From: Heterobilharzia americana
Lineage: Eukaryota; Platyhelminthes; Trematoda; Strigeidida; Schistosomatidae
Length of the DNA: 64,000 nucleotides
Reading direction: 5' to 3'
Assembly: GCA_944470555.2 (NCBI GenBank)
Contig: OX104129.1
Location: forward strand, 86,760,820-86,824,819
The position numbers and the translations under genes are program-made. Below, piece after piece: positions 41,982 through 51,040 of this stretch. The notes below the pieces were generated by a model. The model saw only the letters and a list, made by a program, of their open reading frames with translations. It ran no database searches and was not told where the DNA came from. Numbering within the stretch: position 1 is the first letter of the stretch; the number at the start of each line of letters is the position of its first letter.

Positions 41982-43370
41982 GAGTGCTGGTAAACAGCGT
42001 GCTGTAATGTAAACTTAGTGTTGCGTAGCTGGTATTGCTGGTCAATATTTTGTTCAAATTTTCTATGAAACGGGATTGTTTTGGAGTAATTTCACCCAAA
42101 GCCTTCGTTTGGTATGGTTTTCTTCGCCTAATTGCTAGATGTGCTATGCAGCATGTCGAGCTGTCTAAATGCGTTACATTGGGCATTTCAGCACTGGCCT
42201 ACTGTCTGTAAGCTGACTTGTTATAGGTTTTGTGGTATGGCCACTCTGCTTAGGTAAGTTAAACATTCATAATGTGAATTCAGAATGAATAAGGTGTATT
42301 TTGTAAAATTTTTCTTTGTTTAAGTGTAACTCGCTTCTCATGCAGTAAAAGTGTATTTGGAAGGCTAAAGGAAGGTGTTAGGTTATCACCAGTGTTAAGT
42401 ACACTGACGTATACATGTGTAACTCATATTTACCTTTCTATGTTGTTGCTGATCATGCAAACTTACGGTGGGCAGTCTGTAATAATCCACTGTCTGTATT
42501 GTCAGTCACATGGGGAATGAGATCTTGCAAGCGTTAGAGCATTTGTGCTCCCTGGTGGAATTACTGAGTGTGCACTACTCAGTAAAGCATTGCAAAGTGA
42601 TGCAGTGGATCTTCTGTTAGCCTTCTTTTTACCTAACAGCCAGAAGGAGCCAAGAAATCATCCAGACATTGAGCATATGGGATAAAGTTACAAGATGTTG
42701 ACGTGTGAGAGTAAGTAAGTCAGCTCTCGAAGTATTTGTACTGTAATGCAGAGAGTTTGTGATGATATTGGGCCCGTAGAACCCCATCATGGCAGGGAAT
42801 TTAGGAGGGAATGTATGTGATTTGTGGGTGTAATCACACAGAAACTATCACCTGTAGTTTTTACAGAAGATGGCTACAGTTATATTTCCTGAATGTCCAC
42901 GCTGAAGCAAGGAGAGGGAAATGTGAACATTTTGAATTCCTACACTGACTCAAAGAGGACCGTTTATAGCCTGTTATGTTGGGCGCTCCTGATCACACAA
43001 GAGGAGTAAAACTCGCTGGTCCAGTGACTACATGAAGAACCGACAACGTTTGCTCTTCCTGGGCCGTGTATTCACCTATAAACCTATGCGAAGTTAGTTG
43101 TTTTCCTTTGTTCACTGATTGAATGGAAGACTTAGTTCACCTGGTATACAGGATTGCTGATTCTCCACACCTACTCACAGGCAGCAAACTTTCCAGCACA
43201 GGAATTCGGAGACAACGTCTACTGAGCAGAGGAAGCACATTCATATTTGTTTGCTTGAGTTTTCAATGATTTCTGACAGGTTGAATCAGGATATTATGTA
43301 TGAGGAACTTCAGCTTATGGGTGCACACCGAAAGTGATTAAGTTAGCGTAGAGGTTATCCTTACACTAGG
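41982..43370. other. Unassigned interval
   Basis: Many short broken frames and no recognised domain. Some plus-strand pieces near 42.8-43.2 kb look like decayed coding sequence, but I could not name a family. Confidence 0.3.
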
Positions 43371-43374
43371 TAGC

Positions 43375-43540
43375 AGTCAGTTATAGTTGGCTCCGATGTA
43401 TCTAATTGGTCCCCGATGCTAAGTGGCGTGCCTCAGAGTTCTTTTCTTGTTCCACCACTGTTTTCAGCTGTTATCCTCAGCAATAACACTGGATAACATG
43501 ACATAAATCAGCAACTAAAGTTGTATAACGCCCCCTTTTG
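43375..43540 (+). mobile_element. LINE reverse transcriptase fragment (motif B)
   Basis: The plus strand reads VGSDVSNWSPMLSGVPQSSF, then LVPPLFSAVI. It matches the SGVPQGsvLgPlLF..yIndi motif-B region of LINE reverse transcriptases, with the usual Gly and Leu replaced. Only this short piece is recognisable. Confidence 0.5.
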
Positions 43541-44522
43541 TGTATTCTAAGGGACATGACTAGTTGTATGACTTATGGGGGCACTTTGGGGGAGAGTTTG
43601 CCTCGCCGTTATCGTCTATTTTTCGAAATGATAACTGATACACTGGATTTGTGTAGCGAGGTGCATTGGCTCACCTGAGACGTCATGGGTATGTTTTCGA
43701 AATACGGAGAGATCATTTGTTGATCATACGTTTCCCAAGGAATCTTATGCGTATGTGATCCGTGCTTACCTTTTTTTTACTGGCTGCACGTAGGCGTATA
43801 CAGCAGACTGTACAAAAACTTTCCCTTGTTCTGCACTGCAGGATGAGCTTCCCACTACGACAGGATCGCGAACGGAGAATGTTGAGGGAATTACTGATGA
43901 ACACTTACTTGGGCGACGCTCTAAATGTGTTGAATACTTTGTACCGAAATACATATTTTGACATGAGGTAAAATGCATTTTCTTCCGTTAATGCTTATGA
44001 ATAATGCCGGAACTATGGGAAGAGATTATTGCTGAACTCCTTGTTTAAGCGCACTCCTGTGCAGACGAATGTGAACGAATTACTTGTTATGACAGTCTGG
44101 GCGTAACGGAAAATGTTTACAACGTGTGAACTCGTAGACTTCTCCCTCACGGATTCCGGGATTACTGATAATAATTCAACAACCCGAAGCTACGGAATGA
44201 TTGGAGGTTTTCTATTATAACTGGCCTATACATCGATACCATGGTTTTCGGAAAGTATGTACATGTGCCCGTAGTAACTCAAGAGGGTACTCAAAAAGCA
44301 ATTACTAAGATGCAGCCTGTATCATGAGGTAAAATAGTATGCCAATTTACATGATAAAAAGTTCATGCGAACATTCACACATAAATGGCAACCCAGTAGG
44401 CAGGTCCAACGTCGTTTACCTGTAGGAGAAGACAATAAGCGAACATGTTAGATGGGGCATGAAAAGTATTCTTGGAATCCGGTTTCAAAAAGGAAAACGG
44501 ACTTACATCACTTTACTTTCTA
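43541..44522. other. Unassigned interval
   Basis: Short overlapping frames on both strands at 43.7-43.98 kb and nothing recognisable otherwise. Probably decayed transposon sequence, to judge from its surroundings. Confidence 0.3.
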
Positions 44523-45098
44523 TCATCTATTGTTCCTGCAGTGACGCTTACGTGTGCAATTCATTTTACCAACTAAGTGGAAGTGAACTGGACTTACCGG
44601 TCTGCAAGGGCTCTCGTCCATAATTAAAACGGTGGTGGGAGTAAATTTCACGATTAAAAAGTAGACAAATTTCAAGGATTGGAATAGGCGATCAGCCTGC
44701 GGTTCATCGTTGAGCTGTTGGATGCCGGCTGCGTTCACGCCCTCATCTGCTAGACTGATGTAGCACTTCACTAGGTTTGTGGCCTGTACACAACCGTAAT
44801 CACTCCTGAATCGGGTCAGTCGCCTGTTAAGTCTGCGCCTCACAAAGCTTTCGATCTCTGCGTCAGGAAAGATAATGCGCGGTTCTCTTCGAATCCATCG
44901 TTGACGGTTTTGCAATGCACGGGCGACTACATTTAGTAAGGCACAGTACGTCAAATTACCAGTGAGTTTTTGGAATTGCAAGTGAGCTATCAGCATGTGT
45001 TGACAGAGGAGCAGGCAGGTCTCACAAAAATTACAGGAACTCATCCCCTGATGTATATCAACTACCAGATTCCTGTAACCGTCGACAAAAAATCCCAA
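44523..45098 (-). CDS. Uncharacterised open frame, 191 aa
   Basis: This is the longest unexplained open frame in the window. It starts MGFFVDGYRNLVVDIHQGMS, has several Cys in the first 35 residues (CNFCETCLLLCQH), a basic middle with FVRRRLNRRLTRFRSDYGC, a hydrophobic stretch (LKFVYFLIVKF) and a basic C-terminus. No family is recognised. Among transposon relics it may be a remnant of a transposon gene or chance; codon bias cannot be judged here. Confidence 0.25.
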   Translation of the reverse strand: MGFFVDGYRNLVVDIHQGMSSCNFCETCLLLCQHMLIAHLQFQKLTGNLTYCALLNVVARALQNRQRWIRREPRIIFPDAEIESFVRRRLNRRLTRFRSDYGCVQATNLVKCYISLADEGVNAAGIQQLNDEPQADRLFQSLKFVYFLIVKFTPTTVLIMDESPCRPVSPVHFHLVGKMNCTRKRHCRNNR

Positions 45099-45492
45099 GT
45101 GTATAACTTATTCTCGATATATACTACTGTCGGTAGTTTAAAGACCATTATAACTTTACTCGCAGCGTAAAGACTCAGTTTGCCGAAAGCCGGTCGAAGC
45201 CTTTTAGGTCCAGCAGACGCGTGGATTCAGAGCCCAGCTATTTCATCTCCATTATCTTCCTTTCGCTTCAACTAGTTTCCAAATGACACGCTTTCCAGAT
45301 CGATATGTGTAACTTGTCACATTTAATCAGCCTCCATATTATCTGCTTACGAAGGCAATCAACACGAATTTTGCGATTATTTTCAATGTCGGGAGACCAT
45401 TACAGAACACAGGAGGGCAAAGTATAATAAAATTAATTCACATGTGATATAAAAACCTATTCATAAAAATAATGAGAATGCATAAAAATACA
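45099..45492. other. Left flank of the LTR array
   Basis: AT-rich DNA with no gene. Homology with the array units begins abruptly at 45493, after ...AAAAATACA. There is no LTR at this edge. Confidence 0.5.
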
Positions 45493-46109
45493 TGGAGCCC
45501 CATATGAAGGACCTTTCAAGGTAAGTGGTAAATCAGACAAGGTGGTCACGGTCGAACGCTCGGGTAGACGAGAAACGGTCAGCATTGACAGAATCAGACC
45601 AGTGTTTGTGAAACCAGACGTCACGGATACCAAGTCTGGACCCACAGTGAAGCAACCGGAAACACCGAAAACCACCGTCAAAACAGAAACAACGGCATCG
45701 GATCCACCCAATACTAGCGATGATAGCAGAACCACAAGATCCGGAAGAAGGGTCCGTTGGCCACGACGTTACTTTCAAACAACTTACCTTTAGTAAAACC
45801 AATTCCCCAGTAACACTACTACCGTTTTTGTTCATTTTTCTTAACAACGTTCCGGGTAATACGATTTTGGTTGTTAATTTTCTTTATCTCCGGATATATT
45901 ACTATTTTGATAGAGTTATTTTAGTGATTCAACTGTCGTACACCTCATGTCCTATAAACACTCTTCCAATCAGTTTTCATCTTGATAATAGATATCCTTA
46001 ACATTCTTTCTATGCTTTGAATATCTTCAAAATGAATTTACCTTTCTCATAACATTTCATATTGAACACAGATATTCCCTCTTACATCTGCATTCTCGGG
46101 ATGGACTTA
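45493..46109 (+). pseudogene. Array unit 0: 5'-truncated pol tail
   Basis: Only the last part of pol remains. The frame 45542-45793 reads VTVERSGRRETVSIDRIRPV and ends GRRVRWPRRYFQTTYL; the first part is typical of the end of Gypsy integrases, where it binds DNA or chromatin. A non-coding 3' stretch then leads into the LTR. It has a private base (CTCGGG where the others have CTCAGG). Confidence 0.85.
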
Positions 46110-46356
46110 TGTAATATTTCATTTCACTGTATTGTGTTGGTACATGTAACAACTCATTGAACATTTTTGTTTAGTTGTACTAATAAAAACGTTTGCTTGC
46201 TCGTCGACCAATACAACATCCTGATATATACTTCGCGTTAACTCCTGATATTTACGCTGTCTGACGCAGGTGGATCAGCAGTGTCGGGAATTATAAGTAG
46301 ACGGTAGTGTATCTGGACGCGTATACAAATTTGAAGTCATATTTCACAGCTCGACA
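46110..46356 (+). repeat. Array LTR 1 (247 bp)
   Basis: The LTR starts TGTAATATTTC and ends CAGCTCGACA, giving TG...CA ends. An AATAAA polyadenylation signal lies at 46182-46187. The start is supported by the related fragment at 41854; the end is fixed by the array's right boundary and by the primer-binding site three bases later. At about position 185 it reads ATAAGTAG. Confidence 0.85.
46182..46187 (+). terminator. LTR polyadenylation signal
   Basis: AATAAA inside TACTAATAAAAACG, present in all four LTRs and in the old LTR fragment at 41.9 kb. It would mark the R region of the LTR. Confidence 0.6.
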
Positions 46357-46359
46357 AGC

Positions 46360-46376
46360 TGGTGGGCCAGATGTGA
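46360..46376 (+). promoter_or_regulatory. Primer-binding site, tRNA-Trp like
   Basis: TGGTGGGCCAGATGTGA starts three bases after the LTR end. From memory the tRNA-Trp primer site of CsRn1-clade elements is TGGTGACCCCGACGTGA, and 13 of 17 positions agree. It would prime minus-strand DNA synthesis; the mismatches suggest decay. The same site occurs in units 2 (51044) and 3 (55728). Confidence 0.6.
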
Positions 46377-46587
46377 TTAAACTCTCGAAAGTTTTACGTG
46401 TGGATATTATCGTTGTTTCCAACTGAATACTGCAGCTACAGTCACTAATAACCGTATAGTATAAGGATGTATATATATACTGAGAATTTCTCCGGATGCT
46501 CTGTAGTAGGCGTTGACACACTTGTTCATTGTATTTTTCCTGCTCTTGTTATTTTAAATTCTTAAAAAACCTTTCTTTGCTTTACCA

Positions 46588-47340
46588 TTGCTGATGTCCT
46601 TCAACCGCCATAACCAAGACTTTTCGAATGTAGGGCCCGTGGGTGCCATAAATCTTCCTGTGCCTTGTTTTAAGTTTAATGACCCTCAATTTTGGTTTGC
46701 CCGTCTAGACTATTTCTTCATTGCCATTCATGTAACTTCACAAAGCACAAGGTTTGGAATAAGTGGCTGAACAAGCGAAGAAGACCCTAATAAAGCCGCA
46801 CCCAGACACACCTTATGATATTTTGAAGCGGGAAGTGCTGAAAGGTAATTCGTTATCTGATCAGAAGGCTGTCGGTCAACTGCTGAGTAGCGTATGCCTC
46901 GGTGATAGGACACCACAACTTAAGGGACCTATGCAAAGTCTGCTGAAAGATAGGAACGTAGGCAACCGTTTATTCTACCAGCTGTGGCTGCGGAGACTTC
47001 ATGCATTCAACGAATATTAGCTATCGAAGATGCGGACATTGACATTGACAGGTTGGCTGACACCGCTGACTGTATGTACGAAAGGATGCCTAAAGAGGTT
47101 GAAAGTATTGCTGAGACAGCGCAAGACAACGAGTAGCTGCTTTAGAGGGGAAGACAGACATACTTACAGAACAACTGACGGCTTTGCAGTCAAACTGATT
47201 GTCACCGAAGTTCTATGGAAGCAGATCCCGTAGTTGTGATAAGACCACGAGTAGAATTGCGTCTAAAAGTAGCACGTGCTGGTGTCACAAGAGGTTTGGC
47301 AGCAAAAGAGCGTCGTTGTTTGTTACCATGCTATTTTAAA
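46588..47340 (+). pseudogene. Array unit 1 gag relic
   Basis: The gag starts at about 46588 (MSFNRHNQ frame from 46594) with PVPCFKFNDPQFWFARLDYF, then switches frame to HPDTPYDILKREVLKGNSLS and LFYQLWLRRL. It ends with the C-H-C-C box CWCHKRFGSKARRCLLPC near 47.28-47.33 kb. At least three frames are needed to read it. The box is the same clade marker as in the 26.1 kb element. Confidence 0.82.
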
Positions 47341-47375
47341 ACCTTTTCACCGGGAAACGGAAAGGCCGGCGATCG

Positions 47376-47700
47376 GTGAAGACTGCTGTCGCCGGCGTAC
47401 AACAACACAGTCGTTTGTTTCGGGTGACGGGTAGGAAGACCGGAGCGCAGTTTCTGGTTGATACCGGAGCAGAAGTGAGCGTGATCCCGCCCACACCTTC
47501 CGAGAAACACCGTCTTAACCCGACCTTGACACTACAGGCGGCAAATAGATCCGCTATTAATACACATGGGACCAGAATTTTTATCCTAGACATTGGCTTT
47601 CGCACACCATTTCAGTGATAGTTCGTCATCGCTGACATAACGTCGCCTATCATTAGCATGGATTTCCTACAACACTACCAACTATTGGTTGACTCTAGTT
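47376..47700 (+). pseudogene. Array unit 1 protease relic
   Basis: The aspartic protease reads LFRVTGRKTGAQFLVDTGAE then VSVIPP, with the catalytic DTG intact, followed by LQAANRSAINTHGTRIFILD. A stop follows FRTPFQ, and the frame reopens at MDFLQHYQLLVDS, the usual C-terminal protease segment (GmDfL..y.l.vd). Confidence 0.85.
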
Positions 47701-48600
47701 GCCAGAGACCAGTTAGCCGTAATAGTGAAGTTTCCATCACCGGTATCGTCACGGAGACGAAAACAATAAACCTAGTCGTAGCTCCAATAGACAGCACTTC
47801 CAAGTACGATATCCTTCTGCGAGAATTTTTCGAGCTCACTCAAACGGATTACACGAAGTCCTTTCCAAAACATACGGTGACGCACCATATTCCTACAAAA
47901 GGTCCTCCAGTCCCATCAAAACCTCGACGCTTAGACCCTAAGAAGCTGCAGATAGCAGAACAGGAATTCGATAAACTTCTAAAGCTAGGGGTTATACGCC
48001 CCTCCAAAGCCCATGGTCATCGCCCCTGCATATGGTACCTGAAACAATATCAGGGGAGATACGTCCTTGTGGTGATTGTTGAGCGTTGAAAAAGCGTACG
48101 GTCACTGACAAGTATCCAATCCCTCACGCACATGATTTTATGAACTCCATGACAAGAGTAAATATTTTTCCAAGATTGACCTAGTGCAAGATTACTACCA
48201 TATTTATGTGGAACCCAATGATGTTCCTAGGACGGCCATCACTATCCCTTTCGAACTATTTGAATTTATTTGTATGCCGTTTGGTTCGACAAATGCTGCT
48301 CAAACATTCCAAAAGATTTGCAGACCGGGTACTTCATGGATTACCTTTCTTCAGTGCATACATAAATGACTTAATAGTAGCTAGCGCATCCGAAACAGGG
48401 CACCTGCAACATGTGAAGACGCTATTCGAACGACTGCGTGAATATGGCATTACAATCAATCCTCAGAAGTGCAAATTTGGCAGTGTTTGGGTCACGTTGT
48501 TAATGTTAACGGTGTTGAACCGGTTCCGCAAGAAGCGGACGCAATTCGAGAATATCCTGTTCCAGACTCATTTCGAAAGCTGTGAAGATTTCTGAGGTTA
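47700..48600 (+). pseudogene. Array unit 1 reverse transcriptase relic, YxDD mutated
   Basis: Pieces in order: HTVTHHIPTKGPPVPSKPRR, EFDKLLKLGVIRPSKA, YYHIYVEPNDVPRTAITIPF and FELFEFICMPFGSTNAAQTF. After a frame change come LHGLPFFSAYINDLIVASAS and LREYGITINPQKCKFG. The catalytic box, normally YxDD, reads YIND (48359-48370), a GAC/GAT-to-AAT type change of the first Asp. Together with the frameshifts this makes RT inactive. Confidence 0.87.
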
Positions 48601-49090
48601 GTAAACTTCTATCAGCGTTTCATACCTAAGCGTTCTGAAGTGGCCCAACCACTGACAGATCTGTTGCAAGGACGAGCCAAAGTGTTTCACATGACCCAAG
48701 CGGCCCATGATGTTTTTGGAAAACTGAAGCTGGTTCTAAGTTCTGGAACTCTTTTCAGAAGCACCACTTGCGATCATGACAGACGCTTCAAATGTTGCGG
48801 TGAGCGCAGTACTACAACAGTTTGTTCATGGTCAGTGGGAACCATTATCTTTCTTTTCGAAAGGACTTAGTGCCGCTCAGTCGCAACACAGTACATTCAG
48901 CAGAGAGCTACTTGCGATTTACTTAGCCATCAAGCATTTCAGATAGATGCTTTAGGGGTATGCATTTAAAGTATTTACCGACCACAAGCCATTCACGAAA
49001 GCAACGGACGCAAAGCATGACAACTACTCGCCGCGAGAAATTCGACATTTAGAATTTATTTCACAACCCACTTCAGATATAAGGTATGAC
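48600..49090 (+). pseudogene. Array unit 1 RNase H relic
   Basis: PLTDLLQGRAKVFHMTQAAH, then in another frame LAIMTDASNVAVSAVLQQFV, PLSFFSKGLSAAQSQHSTFS and RELLAIYLAIKHFR. A stop precedes FKVFTDHKPFTKATDAKHDN. The DAS, E and D positions of Gypsy RNase H are visible, so the fold is recognisable but the reading frame is broken. Confidence 0.82.
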
Positions 49091-49299
49091 AGAGGTGGCT
49101 GATGCGTTGTCTCATATGTACGTAAACGTCTTAGAACGTGACCATATTGGCCTAGCAGAAATGACAAAGTTGCAGGCAACGGATGAGGACTTAAGACACT
49201 TGAAAGACGATGTGAACACCTCATTAAATCTTGAGGAAATGGTGCTTGATGACCCCGTATCCATCGCATGTGATGTATCCAAGAGTAAAACACGTCCGT

Positions 49300-50000
49300 T
49301 TGTGCTTTTGTCAATGAGACGATTAGTCCCCTCTAAGATGCATGGCATTTCACATCCTGGTGTTTGAGCTACGATGAAGTTAATTACTGACCGATACGTC
49401 TGGCCAAAGATGAATGGATATCTTCGACAGTGGTCCAGAACTTGCTTAGCGTGCCGGCGATCGAAAGTGCGAAGACATATTCTTTGACTTACGGGGAGAT
49501 TTTCCGCACCGGATGGCAGGTTTTACCGTATACACGTTGACATCGTTGGACCACTACCCCCGTCAAATGATTTTAGCTACATTTTAACATGTGTAGACCA
49601 ATTCACGAGATGGTCGGTGGCAATACCTCTGCAGGATATATCTGCCGAAACAGTAGCGAGAAATATCATCCAACACTGGATTTCTAACTTTGGTGTCCTA
49701 GGTGTCATGACCACAGATAGAGGTGTGCAGTTCGAGAGTAGTCTATTTCAACAGTTGGCCGAACTTCTCGGGAACAAGCGCATAAGAACCACCGCATGCC
49801 ATCCTGCATCCGACGGTATTGTCGAAAGGTTCCATTGACAACAAAAAGCGGCACTGATGGCAGTAAGGACTGATGACAAGTGGAGTGACATATTACCACT
49901 AGTACTCCTTGGTATACGTTCGAGTGTCAAGCAGGACATTGGCTGTTATACTGCTGAGTTAGTTTATGGAACCGCGTTTACGATTGACAGGAGAGTATTC
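49300..50000 (+). pseudogene. Array unit 1 integrase relic
   Basis: The zinc-binding part is partly present (SHPGV, ITDRYVWPKMNGYLRQWSRT, CLACRRSK). The core keeps all three DDE positions: RIHVDIVGPLP, TTDRGVQFESSLFQQLAELL (about 49.71 kb) and DGIVERFH (about 49.83 kb). Stops occur at GV-stop, after HIL and after FH. The remaining part runs to YTAELVYGTAF. Confidence 0.87.
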
Positions 50001-50793
50001 TAAACCAGAAACAGAAGTTCCACCAGACTTGACTAACTATGTAGAACAACTACGGTGACACATGAGCACACTACGACCTCAGTCCCCACGATACTGAGAC
50101 GACAAAGTCTACGTACCTCAGAGCATCTCAAACTGCACTCGTGTTTTTGTCCGACATGACTGCGTACGAAAACCCTTGGAGCCCCATATGAAGGACCTTT
50201 CAAGGTAAGTGGTAAATCAGACAAGGTGGTCACGGTCGAACGCTCAGGTAGACGAGAAACGGTCAGCATTGACAGAATCAGACCAGTGTTTGTGAAACCA
50301 GACGTCACGGATACCAAGTCTGGACCCACAGTGAAGCAACCGGAAACACCGAAAACCACCGTCAAAACAGAAACAACGGCATCGGATCCACCCAATACTA
50401 GCGATGATAGCAGAACCACAAGATCCGGAAGAAGGGTCCGTTGGCCACGACGTTACTTTCAAACAACTTACCTTTAGTAAAACCAATTCCCCAGTAACAC
50501 TACTACCGTTTTTGTTCATTTTTCTTAACAACGTTCCGGGTAATACGATTTTGGTTGTTAATTTTCTTTATCTCCGGATATATTACTATTTTGATAGAGT
50601 TATTTTAGTGATTCAACTGTCGTACACCTCATGTCCTATAAACACTCTTCCAATCAGTTTTCATCTTGATAATAGATATCCTTAACATTCTTTCTATGCT
50701 TTGAATATCTTCAAAATGAATTTACCTTTCTCATAACATTTCATATTGAACACAGATATTCCCTCTTACATCTGCATTCTCGGGATGGACTTA

Positions 50794-51040
50794 TGTAATA
50801 TTTCATTTCACTGTATTGTGTTGGTACATGTAACAACTCATTGAACATTTTTGTTTAGTTGTACTAATAAAAACGTTTGCTTGCTCGTCGACCAATACAA
50901 CATCCTGATATATACTTCGCGTTAACTCCTGATATTTACGCTGTCTGACGCAGGTGGATCAGCAGTGTCGGGAATTATAAATAGACGGTAGTGTATCTGG
51001 ACGCGTATACAAATTTGAAGTCATATTTCACAGCTCGACA
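50794..51040 (+). repeat. Array LTR 2 (247 bp)
   Basis: Identical by eye to LTR 1 except ATAAATAG for ATAAGTAG. It serves as both the 3' LTR of unit 1 and the 5' LTR of unit 2. Confidence 0.85.

Larger units (their letters stand above)
46357..50793 (+). mobile_element. Array unit 1: internal region
   Basis: Primer-binding site, gag, protease, RT, RNase H, integrase and pol tail follow in order, all on the plus strand and all fragmented. It differs from units 2 and 3 at a few bases (for example GCCGCACC for GCCCCACC, CGTCTTAACC for CGTCGTAACC, and AGCAACGGAC for AGCGACGGAC). Confidence 0.88.

Noticed and set aside
41881..42186. 101-residue minus-strand open frame
   Set aside because: Its C-terminal part is antisense to the LTR fragment at 41854-41981, so it is a shadow.
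45457..45847. Minus-strand frames repeated in each array unit (for example the frame starting MVLLSSLVLGG)
   Set aside because: They are antisense to the pol tail and recur only because the unit is repeated.
46291..46521. Minus-strand 76-residue frame repeated across LTRs
   Set aside because: It overlaps the LTR end and primer-binding site; not a gene.
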